Positions 1 through 8,125 of a DNA stretch of 25,017 nt are shown here, in pieces. Both the position numbers and the translations under genes were made by a program. The stretch spans positions 1 to 25,017 of the forward strand of contig JBPCNZ010000109.1 of assembly GCA_051000755.1 (NCBI GenBank), read 5' to 3'. The first letter of the stretch is position 1, and every line of letters begins with the position of its first letter. Origin of the DNA: JALZAH01 sp051000755. Its GTDB lineage: Bacteria; Actinomycetota; Acidimicrobiia; Acidimicrobiales; Palsa-688. The notes under the pieces are model-generated. The model saw only the letters and a program-made list of their open reading frames with translations, had not been told where the DNA came from and did no database searches.

Positions 1-188
1 CCCAGCAACTCCCTCGGACACTCGAACCGCTGCTGTCTCGGAGCCACACCCAACGCCATGACCAACGATTGCCAACCCAGCCCGCCAAGTGGTGGATCCC
101 GGGCGATTACTTCAGGCGCCACCTAGCCCACGCCAGCGGTTGAGCCTCAGCTCGGTCGCTGTCGGTGGCTGTCGGTACGCTGGGCCCG
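1..188. other. Upstream region of xseA, no gene recognised
   Basis: I see no supported coding region in the first 164 to 188 bases. The open frames crossing it are shadows of xseA. A TACGCT hexamer at 176-181 lies seven bases before the ATG at 189 and could be a -10 element of a leaderless transcript. No convincing -35 is visible. Confidence 0.5.
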
Positions 189-1466
189 ATGACGTTGCCG
201 CTGTGGGAGGAGGTTCCCGGACCGCCCCCGGCCCGGCCCGTCACCCTCATCCGCCTCGCCGGCGAGGTGGCCCGGTCCCTCGGCCAGCTCGGGCAGGTGG
301 CCGTGGAGGGTGAGGTGCACCGTCCCACCACCTCCCGGGGAGGCTGGGTGTTCTTCGTGCTGCGCGACCGCGCCGCCCAGATGGACGTCAAGGTGCCTCG
401 CAAACACGTGGCCAGGTGCCGAGCGATCAGTGGAGAACGGGTTCGCGTCACCGGGACCGTCGAATGGACCGCAGACCGCGGCCAGGTCCATCTCGTGGCC
501 GTCGAGGTGGTGCCGGTCGGCGCCGGCGCCGTCGCCGCCCTGCTGGCCGAGACGCGCAGGACCCTGGCCGATGCCGGGCTCCTGGCTCGGCCCCGACGCC
601 GGTGGCCGCTGCTGCCCGAGCGCATCGGGGTGGTGTGCGGCTCCGACGCGGCCGTTCGGGCGGACATCGAGTCGGTGATCGCCGACCGGTTCCCCGGCTA
701 TCCGGTGAGCTTCGAGGAGACCACGGTGTCGGGGCCGTCCGCTCCGGGCGCGATCGTCGCGGCGCTGGGCCGGATCGCAGTCCGCCCCGGGGTGCAGGTC
801 GTCATCGTCGCTCGTGGCGGCGGCGACCCGACGTCGTTGCTGCCCTGGAGCAGCGAGGAGGTGTGCCGGGCGGTAGCGGCCTGCGGCGTGCCGGTGGTGT
901 CCGCCATTGGCCACGACGGCGACCACCCCCTGTGTGATGACGTCGCCGATCTGCGCTGCGGGACGCCGTCGATCGCCGCCGCCGCCGTCGTACCGTCGCG
1001 GACGGAGCTCACCGCCTTGCTCGATGTCCTTGCCGCCCGGGCCGCCCAGGACCTCGACGCCCGGTTCGACCACAGTGCCCGCCGGTTGGCCGGGCACGAC
1101 GCATCGGTGGCGGTCACGGCCGGTCTGGAGCGGGCCCGATCCCGTGTCGAGGGGTCCGGGCAACGTCTGACCGATGCCCACCCCGACCGCCGCTTGGCCG
1201 CCGCCCGTCTCAGGTTGGGCTCGGTCGAGTGGCGCCGTTCCACGGGCGAGACCCTCGGACGGGCCGCCGGTCGCCTCTCTGCGGAGGCCCGTCACCTTCG
1301 CGCTCTCGCTCCCACCCGGGTCCTGGACCGGGGATACGCCGTCGTCCGGGACGCCGAGGGTCGGGTGGTTCGCAGGGCCGGCGACCTCGAGGCCGGCGAC
1401 CGTCTCCTCGTGACCCTGGCCTCCGGCGCCGTCGCCACCCGAGTCGAGGAGATCATCCATGGTTGA
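189..1466 (+). CDS. xseA: Exodeoxyribonuclease VII large subunit
   Basis: This is the catalytic large subunit of exonuclease VII, which with XseB degrades single-stranded DNA to oligonucleotides in the cytoplasm. An N-terminal OB-fold (about residues 15-112) is followed by the exonuclease VII domain, with family motifs RGGGDPTSLLPW (near 209) and GHDGDHPLCDDVADLR (near 241), then a GTPS box and a C-terminal RGYAVV segment. Length (425 aa) fits the family. Two starts are possible: GTG at 165 (433 aa) and ATG at 189. Neither has a Shine-Dalgarno. I chose 189 because a TACGCT -10-like box sits seven bases upstream, as in leaderless actinobacterial genes. The stop overlaps the start of xseB, so the two are co-translated. 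Function is secure; the start is not. Confidence 0.95.
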   Translation: MTLPLWEEVPGPPPARPVTLIRLAGEVARSLGQLGQVAVEGEVHRPTTSRGGWVFFVLRDRAAQMDVKVPRKHVARCRAISGERVRVTGTVEWTADRGQVHLVAVEVVPVGAGAVAALLAETRRTLADAGLLARPRRRWPLLPERIGVVCGSDAAVRADIESVIADRFPGYPVSFEETTVSGPSAPGAIVAALGRIAVRPGVQVVIVARGGGDPTSLLPWSSEEVCRAVAACGVPVVSAIGHDGDHPLCDDVADLRCGTPSIAAAAVVPSRTELTALLDVLAARAAQDLDARFDHSARRLAGHDASVAVTAGLERARSRVEGSGQRLTDAHPDRRLAAARLRLGSVEWRRSTGETLGRAAGRLSAEARHLRALAPTRVLDRGYAVVRDAEGRVVRRAGDLEAGDRLLVTLASGAVATRVEEIIHG

Positions 1467-1734
1467 TCCAGCAGCGCCGATCCCGGGCTCCGACTCCGCC
1501 GCGGTGGAGCCCGCCGCCGAGGAGTCCCAGATGACCTTCGAGCAGCTCATGGCCGAGTTGGAGACCGTCACCGAGGCGTTGGCCACCGGAGAGCTCGGCA
1601 TCGAGGCCGCCGCCGACCTCTACGAGCGGGCCGAGCGGCTCCATGCCCTGGCCACGGCCCGCCTGGCCCAGGTCCAGGCCCGGGTCGACGGGCTGCGAGC
1701 CGAACGGGCGGAGGGGAGCCGGCCGCCTCGCTGA
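1459..1734 (+). CDS. xseB: Exodeoxyribonuclease VII small subunit
   Basis: Small helical subunit of exonuclease VII, which binds several copies per XseA. The core MTFEQLMAELETVTEAL...GELGIEAAADLYERAERL matches the family pattern of an FE..M.ELE motif followed by a YE.G..L helix. The 91-aa product is slightly longer than usual (about 75-85 aa), because some 24 Ala/Pro/Glu-rich residues precede the core; an internal ATG at 1531 would give a product of 67 aa. The ATG at 1459 overlaps the last codons of xseA by eight bases, the usual xseAB arrangement. The gene converges on the GntR gene with only 20 bases between stops. Confidence 0.93.
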   Translation: MVDPAAPIPGSDSAAVEPAAEESQMTFEQLMAELETVTEALATGELGIEAAADLYERAERLHALATARLAQVQARVDGLRAERAEGSRPPR

Positions 1735-1754
1735 GGGAGTCCGGGCCGGTGGAG

Positions 1755-2516
1755 TCAGGCCATCAGGGTCATCTGGAAGCTGTAGCGCGCCGCCGCGTAG
1801 ATGTGGGTGCCGTACTCGACGCCGACGCCGTGATCGTCGTATGCGGTGCGTTGCATGGTCAGCAGAGCCGCACCCCTCCTCTCGCCGAGGGAACGGCCTT
1901 CTGCGGCGCTGGCGTTGCGGGCGCCGATCACCTGCGTCGCCGAGTGCAGGTGGATCCCGGCCCGCCGCAGGAGAAGGTAGAGGCCTTCCTTTTCCAGCGC
2001 CGCGGTCTCGATGGCGAGTCGGTCCGCGGGGAGATAGTTCGTCATGCGGGCAATCGGTTGGTCGAGGGCATGACGGAGTCGCACGATCGTCACGACCGGA
2101 GATCCCTCCGTCACTCCCAGGGCCTCGGCTACCTGGGGCGAAACCGCTTCGATCACGTTCGACAGCACGGTGGTCGTCGGACGCTGCCCGCTCGACTCGA
2201 GGTCATCGAAGAGGCTGGTCAGCTCCAGGGGGCGCCGGACCTTCGGTGAGACAACTCGGGTCCCCACACCGCGTTGGCGTACGATCAGGCCCTTGTCGAC
2301 GAGGTACTCCATGGCCTTTCGCACCGTGGGCCGGGAGAGTCCGAGAAGGTCGGCCAGATCCATCTCGTTCGTGAGCCGCATCCCGGGGGTCAGCTCACCG
2401 GCCTCGATCGAGCGCTCCAGCTGCTGGGCGATCTGGTAGTAGAGGGGCACCGGCGAGCTCGGCTCCACGGTGATGGGGCGGGGGAGCGAGGTCTCTGCAC
2501 CCGACCGTAGTGACAT
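1755..2516 (-). CDS. GntR/HutC-family transcriptional regulator (UTRA domain), probable regulator of inositol genes
   Basis: A 253-aa regulator with an N-terminal winged helix (about residues 20-88; PLYYQIAQQLERSI, LSRPTVRKAMEYLV and a GVGTRV wing) and a C-terminal UTRA ligand-binding domain (about 105-245, with ALGVTEGSPVVTIVRLR and an NYLPADRL segment). HutC-subfamily proteins usually repress adjacent catabolic genes and respond to a pathway metabolite. It diverges from the mmsA-iol operon across a 117-base spacer with repeated AGGACA boxes, so regulation of that operon and of itself is the natural inference; GntR-type IolR of Corynebacterium is a precedent. GAGG precedes the ATG closely, and a good promoter (TTTACC-N17-CATAAT on the minus strand) ends six bases before the ATG, so the transcript may be nearly leaderless. 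The inducer is unknown. Confidence 0.9.
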   Translation of the reverse strand: MSLRSGAETSLPRPITVEPSSPVPLYYQIAQQLERSIEAGELTPGMRLTNEMDLADLLGLSRPTVRKAMEYLVDKGLIVRQRGVGTRVVSPKVRRPLELTSLFDDLESSGQRPTTTVLSNVIEAVSPQVAEALGVTEGSPVVTIVRLRHALDQPIARMTNYLPADRLAIETAALEKEGLYLLLRRAGIHLHSATQVIGARNASAAEGRSLGERRGAALLTMQRTAYDDHGVGVEYGTHIYAAARYSFQMTLMA

Positions 2517-2570
2517 GTCCTCATTATGTCATGCTTACAGGACAAGGTAAATGTACGTTAGTCAGGACAA
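2511..2570. promoter_or_regulatory. Candidate operator cluster between gntR and mmsA
   Basis: The direct repeat CAGGACAA occurs at 2538-2545 and 2563-2570, 25 bases apart. The inverse form TGTCCT lies at 2516-2521 on the start codon of gntR. GTCCT (2517-2521) and AGGAC (2539-2543) form an inverted repeat, and TGACAT (2511-2516) with ATGTCA (2526-2531) forms another. One copy lies in the spacer of the gntR promoter and one lies just upstream of the mmsA -35 box. This placement suggests GntR binding sites controlling both directions; that is inference. Confidence 0.5.
2523..2551 (-). promoter_or_regulatory. Promoter of the GntR regulator
   Basis: Read on the minus strand: TTTACC (2551-2546), 17-base spacer, CATAAT (2528-2523). 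The -10 matches five of six sigma-70 consensus positions. It ends six bases before the ATG at 2516. Confidence 0.55.
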
Positions 2571-2574
2571 AATC

Positions 2575-2603
2575 TTGACAGCGTGACCTCGGCGAGGTTG
2601 TAT
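2575..2603 (+). promoter_or_regulatory. Promoter of the mmsA-iol operon
   Basis: A perfect TTGACA -35 box (2575-2580) is followed by a 17-base spacer and TTGTAT (2598-2603) as -10. Transcription would start near 2610, leaving a leader of about 24 bases with AGGAGGG at 2619-2625 before the GTG at 2634. Confidence 0.6.
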
Positions 2604-2633
2604 GGGCCTAGGAGTCGCAGGAGGGACGTCTGA

Positions 2634-4130
2634 GTGGAGACCATCGGACACTGGATCGGCGGCGGGCGAACGGTCGGTTCCTCCACTCGGACGGCGCCGG
2701 TGTGGAATCCCGCCACCGGTGCAAGGCAATCGCAGGTGGTCCTTGCCACCGCCGCCGACGTGGACCATGCGATACGGGTCGCCCACGAGGCGTTTGCACC
2801 CTGGTCCCAAGTTTCGTTGAGCCAGCGCTCGAAGGTGCTGTTCGCCTTTCGTGAACTGGTGAAGGATAAAGCGCCCCGACTGTCCGAGCTGATCACATCC
2901 GAGCACGGGAAGGTGCTCTCCGATGCCGCCGGTGAGGTCCAGCGGGGCCTCGAGGTCGTCGAGTTCGCCTGCGGAATCCCCCATCTGGTGAAGGGCGAGT
3001 ACTCCGATCAGGTGTCGAGCAACGTCGACACCTTCTCCTTCCGCGAGCCGCTCGGGGTCGTTGCCGGGATCACGCCCTTCAACTTTCCGGTGATGGTCCC
3101 GATGTGGATGCACCCGGTTGCCATTGCCTGTGGCAACGCCTTTGTGCTCAAGCCGAGCGAACGGGACCCGTCCGCCTCCTTGCTGGTGGCCGAGCTCTGG
3201 CGACAGGCCGGTCTCCCCGACGGCGTGTTCAACGTCGTGCAGGGCGACAAGGAAGCGGTCGACGCCCTGCTCGAATCCCCGACGGTGGCCGCTGTGTCGT
3301 TCGTGGGATCAACCCCGATTGCCAAATACATCCACCAGCACGCCTCGGCTACCGGCAAGCGGGTCCAGGCCCTGGGAGGGGCCAAGAACCACACGGTCGT
3401 GCTTCCTGATGCCGACATCGAGTCCGCCGCGGCCCACCTGGCGGCCGGTGCCTTCGGATCGGCGGGCGAACGGTGCATGGCCGTCTCAGTTGCGGTGGCA
3501 GTCGGCCGCGCCGGCGATCCTGTCGTCGCCGCCGTCACCGCCAAGGCCGAGACGCTCAAGGTCGGTTCAGGAACCGACCCCGTCAGTGAGATGGGCCCGG
3601 TCGTCTCGCCGGAGGCCAAGGAGCGAATCGTCCGGCTCATCGGCACCGGGGAGAGTCAGGGCGCCCGGCTGACCGTCGACGGAAGGCATCTGGTCGTCGA
3701 CGGTCTCGAAGACGGCTTCTTTGTCGGGCCGACCGTCCTCGACGGGGTCACCTGCGAGATGGACCTGTACCGCGAAGAGATCTTCGGCCCGGTCCTATCG
3801 GTGTTGCGGGTCGACACCGTCGGAGAGGCGATAGCGCTCATCAACGCCAATCCCTATGGCAACGGCACATCCATCTTCACCTCGAGCGGTGCCGCGGCCC
3901 GGGCGTTCCAGCGCGGGGTGAAGGTCGGGATGATCGGCATCAACGTCTCGGTTCCCGCCCCCATGGCGTACTACTCGTTCGGCGGCTGGAAGGACTCCCT
4001 CTTCGGGGACAAGCACATGCATGGTCCCGAGGGTGTTTCCTTCTTCACTCGCGCCAAGGTCGTCACCTCCCGGTGGCCCGAGCATCACCAAGACGGTGAT
4101 GCCAGCTACCACTTTCCCACCGCCACCTGA
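2634..4130 (+). CDS. mmsA: Methylmalonate/malonate-semialdehyde dehydrogenase (CoA-acylating)
   Basis: NAD-dependent, CoA-acylating aldehyde dehydrogenase of 498 aa, the terminal step of inositol catabolism (malonate semialdehyde to acetyl-CoA and CO2; IolA), also used for methylmalonate semialdehyde from valine. The sequence has PFNFPVMVPMWMHP (about 148-161), KPSERDPSAS (173-182), the MMSDH-specific ALGGAKNHTVVLPDAD (246-261) lacking the general-base Glu of ordinary ALDHs, and the catalytic Cys281 in GSAGERCMA. The GTG start is supported by AGGAGGG nine bases upstream and by the METIGHWIGG N-terminus typical of the family. It is first in the operon, behind a perfect TTGACA promoter and opposite the GntR gene. 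A perfect hairpin (4082-4102) lies near its 3' end. Confidence 0.96.
   Translation: METIGHWIGGGRTVGSSTRTAPVWNPATGARQSQVVLATAADVDHAIRVAHEAFAPWSQVSLSQRSKVLFAFRELVKDKAPRLSELITSEHGKVLSDAAGEVQRGLEVVEFACGIPHLVKGEYSDQVSSNVDTFSFREPLGVVAGITPFNFPVMVPMWMHPVAIACGNAFVLKPSERDPSASLLVAELWRQAGLPDGVFNVVQGDKEAVDALLESPTVAAVSFVGSTPIAKYIHQHASATGKRVQALGGAKNHTVVLPDADIESAAAHLAAGAFGSAGERCMAVSVAVAVGRAGDPVVAAVTAKAETLKVGSGTDPVSEMGPVVSPEAKERIVRLIGTGESQGARLTVDGRHLVVDGLEDGFFVGPTVLDGVTCEMDLYREEIFGPVLSVLRVDTVGEAIALINANPYGNGTSIFTSSGAAARAFQRGVKVGMIGINVSVPAPMAYYSFGGWKDSLFGDKHMHGPEGVSFFTRAKVVTSRWPEHHQDGDASYHFPTAT
4082..4102 (+). repeat. Perfect 8-bp stem-loop in the 3' end of mmsA
   Basis: GCATCACC (4082-4089), loop AAGAC, GGTGATGC (4095-4102). 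It lies inside the last codons of mmsA, 26 bases before the stop codon and about 60 bases before the ATG of the binding-protein gene. No T-run follows, so it is not a standard terminator. It could protect or process the mRNA between mmsA and the highly translated binding-protein cistron. Confidence 0.4.
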
Positions 4131-4163
4131 GACGAAGATCCGACTGCCACAAAGGAGAACGAC

Positions 4164-5150
4164 ATGATCCGTCGCATGCCGAGATGGTCGTTGGCCATCG
4201 TGCTCGTCCCGCTGCTCGCCTTGCCCGCGTGCGGCTCGGCCAACGCGGTGAACAGAGTGCACACCGCGTCCGGTGGAGGTCACGGCGGGTATGGCTACAA
4301 GATCGCCGTCGTGACGCACGGAGGTGCCGGTGACGCCTTCTGGAGCGTGGTCAAGGTGGGTGCGCAGAAGGCCGGCAAGGACATGGGGGACAGCATCAGT
4401 TACCAGAGCAGTGGCGACCCGACGACGCAGTCGCAGCTCATCGATGCCGCGGTGAACCAGAAGCCAGCAGGCCTGGTTGTGTCCATGGCGAACCCCGAGG
4501 CGTTGAAGGCATCCGTCGGCCGGGCCGTTGCTGCCGGCATCCCCGTGATCACCATCAACGCCGGCGAGGCGGAATCGAAGGCGTACGGCGCCCTCAGCCA
4601 CATCGGCTCGGACGACAAGGTCGCCGGTCAGGCCGTCGGTACCCAGCTCAAGGAAGAAGGAGCCAAGAACGTCATCTGTGTGATCCATGAGGCTGGCAAC
4701 GTGTCACTCGAGGATCGCTGCGCCGGCGTCCAGGCCAGCCTGGGGGGCACGGTCAACAACCTGCAGATCGACGAGAACAACCTGCCGGCGGCGGGCTCGA
4801 CCATCCAGGCCAAGCTGCAGGCCGACAAATCCATCGACGGCATCGTGACCCTCGGAGCGCAGGAAGCAACCGTCGCCGAAACCGCCATCGCCAATGCCAA
4901 CTCGTCGGCGAAGCTGGCGACCTTCGACCTGAACGCCGATGTGGCCAAGGCGGTGGAGTCGGGCAAGATCACCTTCGCCGTCGACCAGCAGCCGTATCTG
5001 CAGGGCTATCTGGCCGTGGTGATGCTGACGCTGTACAAGGCGAACCTGAACATCCTGGGTGGCGGCATGCCGGTGCTGACAGGCCCGACCCTGATCACCA
5101 AGGCCAACGCAGCCGCCATCATCAAGCTCGCCGCGGGAGGCACCCGATGA
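4164..5150 (+). CDS. Sugar (probably inositol) ABC transporter substrate-binding lipoprotein
   Basis: Extracytoplasmic solute-binding protein of the RbsB-like type (periplasmic binding protein family 1 fold), 328 aa. A short basic N-terminus, a hydrophobic helix and a lipobox LPAC place lipid-modified Cys23 at the mature N-terminus. The mature part begins KIAVVTHGG and continues with QSQLIDAAVNQKPAGLVV, IPVITINAG and GIVTLGAQE, the alternating sheet/helix pattern of two-lobed sugar-binding proteins. AAAGGAG six bases before the ATG is the strongest ribosome site in the operon, consistent with the high expression binding proteins need. The permease start overlaps its stop codon. The substrate is inferred from context as myo-inositol or another cyclitol; the fold also serves ribose, xylose and fructose. 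Confidence 0.9.
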   Translation: MIRRMPRWSLAIVLVPLLALPACGSANAVNRVHTASGGGHGGYGYKIAVVTHGGAGDAFWSVVKVGAQKAGKDMGDSISYQSSGDPTTQSQLIDAAVNQKPAGLVVSMANPEALKASVGRAVAAGIPVITINAGEAESKAYGALSHIGSDDKVAGQAVGTQLKEEGAKNVICVIHEAGNVSLEDRCAGVQASLGGTVNNLQIDENNLPAAGSTIQAKLQADKSIDGIVTLGAQEATVAETAIANANSSAKLATFDLNADVAKAVESGKITFAVDQQPYLQGYLAVVMLTLYKANLNILGGGMPVLTGPTLITKANAAAIIKLAAGGTR

Positions 5151-6190
5151 CGACCCAGACCGTTCCGCTCGCCGATGAACGCGTGGCCGACATCAGCGTG
5201 TTGCGACGCCAGTTGCTCAAGCCCGAGTTCGGTGCGGTCATCGGTGCGGTCGTCGTCTTCATCTTCTTCGCCCTGCAGTCCGACGTGTTCCGCTCGGGGG
5301 CGGGCGTGGCGAACTGGCTCGACACCTCCTCCACGGTCGGCATCATGGCCGTGCCCGTGGCCATGCTCATGATCGGCGGTCACTTCGACCTGTCCGCCGG
5401 GGTGCAGACCGGTACCGCGGGGCTGGCCACCGGTATCGCCACCACCTACTGGGGCTTGAACGTCTACGGCTCGCTGGCCTGTTCGCTGCTCCTGATGCTG
5501 CTCATCGGGCTGACCAACGGCTACCTCGTGACCCGGACCGGCCTTCCCAGCTTCATCATCACCCTGGGGATGTTCCTGGGGTTGCAGGGGGTGAACCTCG
5601 GCGTCACCAAGCACGTCACCAACACGGTTCAGGTCTCGAACCTCAATCTGGTGCCCGGCTACCAACCCCTCAAGGACGTGCTCGGCAGCACCATCTCGAT
5701 CGGGGGGACCAAGTTCCAGATAGCCATCCTGTGGTGGATCCTGTTCACCGCGGCCGGGTCCTATGTGTTGTTGAAGACCCGCTTTGGCAACTGGATCTTC
5801 GCCACCGGCGGCGATGCCTATTCGAGCAAGAACGTCGGCGTCCCGACCAACCGCACCTCCATCGTGCTCTTCATGGCCACCTCGGCCGCGGCCTGGTTCG
5901 TGGGCAACACCCAGATCGTGCGCTTCGGCACGATCCAGGCCCAGGTGGGCATCGGCAACGAGCTCATCTTCATCGTCGCCGCCGTGATCGGCGGCTGCCT
6001 GCTGACAGGTGGGTACGGCTCAGCATTCGGCGCCTCGGTGGGGGCGCTCATCTTCGGCATGACCGAGCAGGGCATCGTGTACGCCGGTTGGAACTCCGAC
6101 TGGTTCAAGTTGTTCGTCGGCGCCATGTTGCTTCTCGCCGTGCTGACCAATCAATTCGTTCGGCGCTTGGCCGAGCGGAGCAGGAGGTAG
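5147..6190 (+). CDS. Sugar ABC transporter permease (RbsC/FrcC type)
   Basis: Membrane subunit of the importer, 347 aa, BPD_transp_2 family. The N-terminal 30 residues are cytosolic. They are followed by multiple hydrophobic segments, for example FGAVIGAVVVFIFFAL, GIMAVPVAMLMIGG, LACSLLLMLLIGL, FIFIVAA-type helices and a final LFVGAMLLLAVL. The GGHFDLSAG motif corresponds to the GG.DLSVG signature of ribose-type permeases, and ATGGDAYSSKNVGVPTNR is the cytoplasmic coupling loop that contacts the ATPase. The ATG overlaps the stop of the binding-protein gene (ATGA), so it is translationally coupled. It probably works as a homodimer with the downstream ATPase. Confidence 0.92.
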   Translation: MTTQTVPLADERVADISVLRRQLLKPEFGAVIGAVVVFIFFALQSDVFRSGAGVANWLDTSSTVGIMAVPVAMLMIGGHFDLSAGVQTGTAGLATGIATTYWGLNVYGSLACSLLLMLLIGLTNGYLVTRTGLPSFIITLGMFLGLQGVNLGVTKHVTNTVQVSNLNLVPGYQPLKDVLGSTISIGGTKFQIAILWWILFTAAGSYVLLKTRFGNWIFATGGDAYSSKNVGVPTNRTSIVLFMATSAAAWFVGNTQIVRFGTIQAQVGIGNELIFIVAAVIGGCLLTGGYGSAFGASVGALIFGMTEQGIVYAGWNSDWFKLFVGAMLLLAVLTNQFVRRLAERSRR

Positions 6191-6194
6191 CGGT

Positions 6195-7094
6195 ATGGCT
6201 GACGACGAGACGCCGGAAGAGACAACATCAGATCGGCCAGGGGCCGATGGCAACGATGCCCCGCTCCTCGAGATCCGGGGTATGACCAAGATGTTCGGCA
6301 GTGTCATCTCCCTGGCGGAGATCTCGACGACGGTGCGTGCCGGGGCGGTGACCTGCGTTCTCGGTGACAACGGTGCAGGCAAGTCGACGTTCATCAAGAT
6401 CCTGTCGGGGGTGTACCGGCCCGACCAGGGGGAGCTTCTCGTCGACGGCGTTCCGGTCCATTTTGCCACGCCCCGGGCCGCCCTCGAGGCGGGCATCGCC
6501 ACGGTCTTCCAGGATCTGGCCATGGTTCCGCTCATGTCCATCTGGCGCAACTTCTTCCTCGGCATGGAGCCGACCAAGGGTTGGGGCCCGTTCAAGCGTT
6601 TCGATGCCGACGTGGCCAAGGACATCACCCGCAAGGAGATGGCGGACATGGGTATCGATATCCGCGATCCGGACCAGCCGGTGGGGACCCTCTCCGGCGG
6701 TGAGCGACAATCGGTGGCCATTGCTCGGGCCGTGTACTTCGGCGCCAGACTGTTGATCCTGGACGAGCCGACGTCCGCCCTCGGTGTGAAGCAGGCCGGC
6801 GTGGTGCTGAAGTACATCCTGCAGGCACGGGACCGGGGTCTCGGCGTCGTCTTCATCACCCACAACCCGAACCACGCCTACCCGGTCGGTGACCGCTTCT
6901 TGTTGCTCAAGCGAGGCAAGAGCCTCGGCGACTTCGCCAAATCCGAGATCACGTTGCCCGAGCTGACCGGTCTGATGGCCGGGGGGGCCGAGCTCGAAGA
7001 GCTCGCTCACGAGTTGGAGAGCGAAGGCGACGATGGTGGCGCGGCCAGCAGCGTCAGCCACGAGCTGCTCGAACAAACGAAGCCACTCCGCTGA
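6195..7094 (+). CDS. Sugar ABC transporter ATP-binding protein (single-domain, FrcA-like)
   Basis: ATPase subunit of the importer, 299 aa. Motifs: Walker A GDNGAGKST (57-65), Q-loop VFQDLAM (104-110), signature LSGGERQSVAIARA (166-179), Walker B LLILDEP (186-192), switch His223 in ITHNPNHA. It has one nucleotide-binding domain, unlike the duplicated RbsA, MglA and IatA proteins of about 500 aa, so it must act as a homodimer. It resembles the single-domain ATPases of fructose-type (FrcBCA) systems. About 25 acidic residues precede the domain. AGGAGG (6182-6187) overlaps the end of the permease gene and gives a strong site for the ATG at 6195. Confidence 0.93.
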   Translation: MADDETPEETTSDRPGADGNDAPLLEIRGMTKMFGSVISLAEISTTVRAGAVTCVLGDNGAGKSTFIKILSGVYRPDQGELLVDGVPVHFATPRAALEAGIATVFQDLAMVPLMSIWRNFFLGMEPTKGWGPFKRFDADVAKDITRKEMADMGIDIRDPDQPVGTLSGGERQSVAIARAVYFGARLLILDEPTSALGVKQAGVVLKYILQARDRGLGVVFITHNPNHAYPVGDRFLLLKRGKSLGDFAKSEITLPELTGLMAGGAELEELAHELESEGDDGGAASSVSHELLEQTKPLR

Positions 7095-7117
7095 GCCTGA
7101 TGGGTGAGAGGAGCTCG

Positions 7118-8125
7118 ATGCCAGTGCGCGTGGGCATCATCGGAGTCGGCGTCATGGGGGCCGAGCATGCCCGACTGTTGAGCCACGAGGTGTCCGGCGC
7201 CGTGGTGGCGACGGTGTTCGATGTGGACCCGCTACGGGCCGCCACGGTGGCGGCTGCCAGCAGGGCTGAGGTCGGTGACGACCCGATGGTGTTGATCAAG
7301 GACGACGAGGTCGACGCCGTGGTGGTCGCGTCCTCCGATCAGACCCACGAGCCGTTCGTGCTGGCGGCCCTGGCGGCGGGCAAGCCGGTGTTGTGCGAGA
7401 AGCCGCTCACTCCTGATCTGGCTGGATGCGCCCGGATCGTCGACGCAGAGATTGAGCTCGGTCGTCGCCTGGTGAGCGTGGGGTTCATGCGTCGCTACGA
7501 TCCAGGCTACGAGGCGATGAAGCATGCCCTGGTCACCGATCGGATCGGGCGCCCCCTGATGTTGCACTGCACCCACCGCAACGCCGGCGGCGAGCAACCA
7601 CCGCACGACACGATGCTGATCTCGCAGTCGGCGGTCCATGAGATCGACATCGCCCGCTGGCTCCTCGACGAGGAGCTGGTGGCGGTGACGGTGCACAAGC
7701 CCCGGCGCGGCACCCACAGCAGAGGAACACAGGATCCGCTGTTCCTGGTGTTCGAATCGGCCAGCGGGGTGCTGGTTGACGTGGAGGTCTTCGCCAGCGC
7801 CGGATACGGCTACGACGTGCGCTGCGAGGCGGTCGCCGATAGCGGCACCGTGTCGCTGGATGCCCCGCCACCCACCGTCCTCCGCTCCGGCGGAAGCGAG
7901 GCCCGGTCGGTCCCCGCGGATTGGCGGCCCCGCTTCGCCGAGGCCTACCGGCGACAGTTGCAGGATTGGGTGGCAGCCACCCGCGCCGGTGCTACCGCTG
8001 GCGCCGCCGCCACCGCTTGGGACGGCTTCGTCGCCACCAAGGCGGCCGAGGTGGCCGTTGGCGCCCTCGGATCCGGCGACCGGCAAACGATGTCGCTGCC
8101 CGACAAGCCCGGCCTCTACCGATGA
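7118..8125 (+). CDS. iolG: Inositol 2-dehydrogenase
   Basis: Gfo/Idh/MocA-family NAD(P)-dependent dehydrogenase (335 aa) that oxidises myo-inositol to 2-keto-myo-inositol (scyllo-inosose), the entry step of the pathway. The Rossmann motif VGIIGVGVMGAEHA is at the N-terminus, the catalytic-lysine motif is CEKPLTPD (near 96), GFMRRYDPGYE follows near 128, and the substrate-binding helix is SAVHEIDIARWLLDEE (near 174), whose H..D pattern is characteristic of IolG. I place the start at ATG 7118 because GAGAGGAG (7106-7113) precedes it at good spacing; the ATG at 7100 would add six residues and has no such site. It follows the importer by 23 bases and overlaps iolC by four. Confidence 0.9.
   Translation: MPVRVGIIGVGVMGAEHARLLSHEVSGAVVATVFDVDPLRAATVAAASRAEVGDDPMVLIKDDEVDAVVVASSDQTHEPFVLAALAAGKPVLCEKPLTPDLAGCARIVDAEIELGRRLVSVGFMRRYDPGYEAMKHALVTDRIGRPLMLHCTHRNAGGEQPPHDTMLISQSAVHEIDIARWLLDEELVAVTVHKPRRGTHSRGTQDPLFLVFESASGVLVDVEVFASAGYGYDVRCEAVADSGTVSLDAPPPTVLRSGGSEARSVPADWRPRFAEAYRRQLQDWVAATRAGATAGAAATAWDGFVATKAAEVAVGALGSGDRQTMSLPDKPGLYR

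Noticed and set aside
147..1601. 484-codon open frame on the minus strand opposite xseA
   Set aside because: It is the antisense shadow of xseA, produced by high GC3. Its composition (Gly, Pro, His, Arg, Gln) is low-complexity and matches no family.
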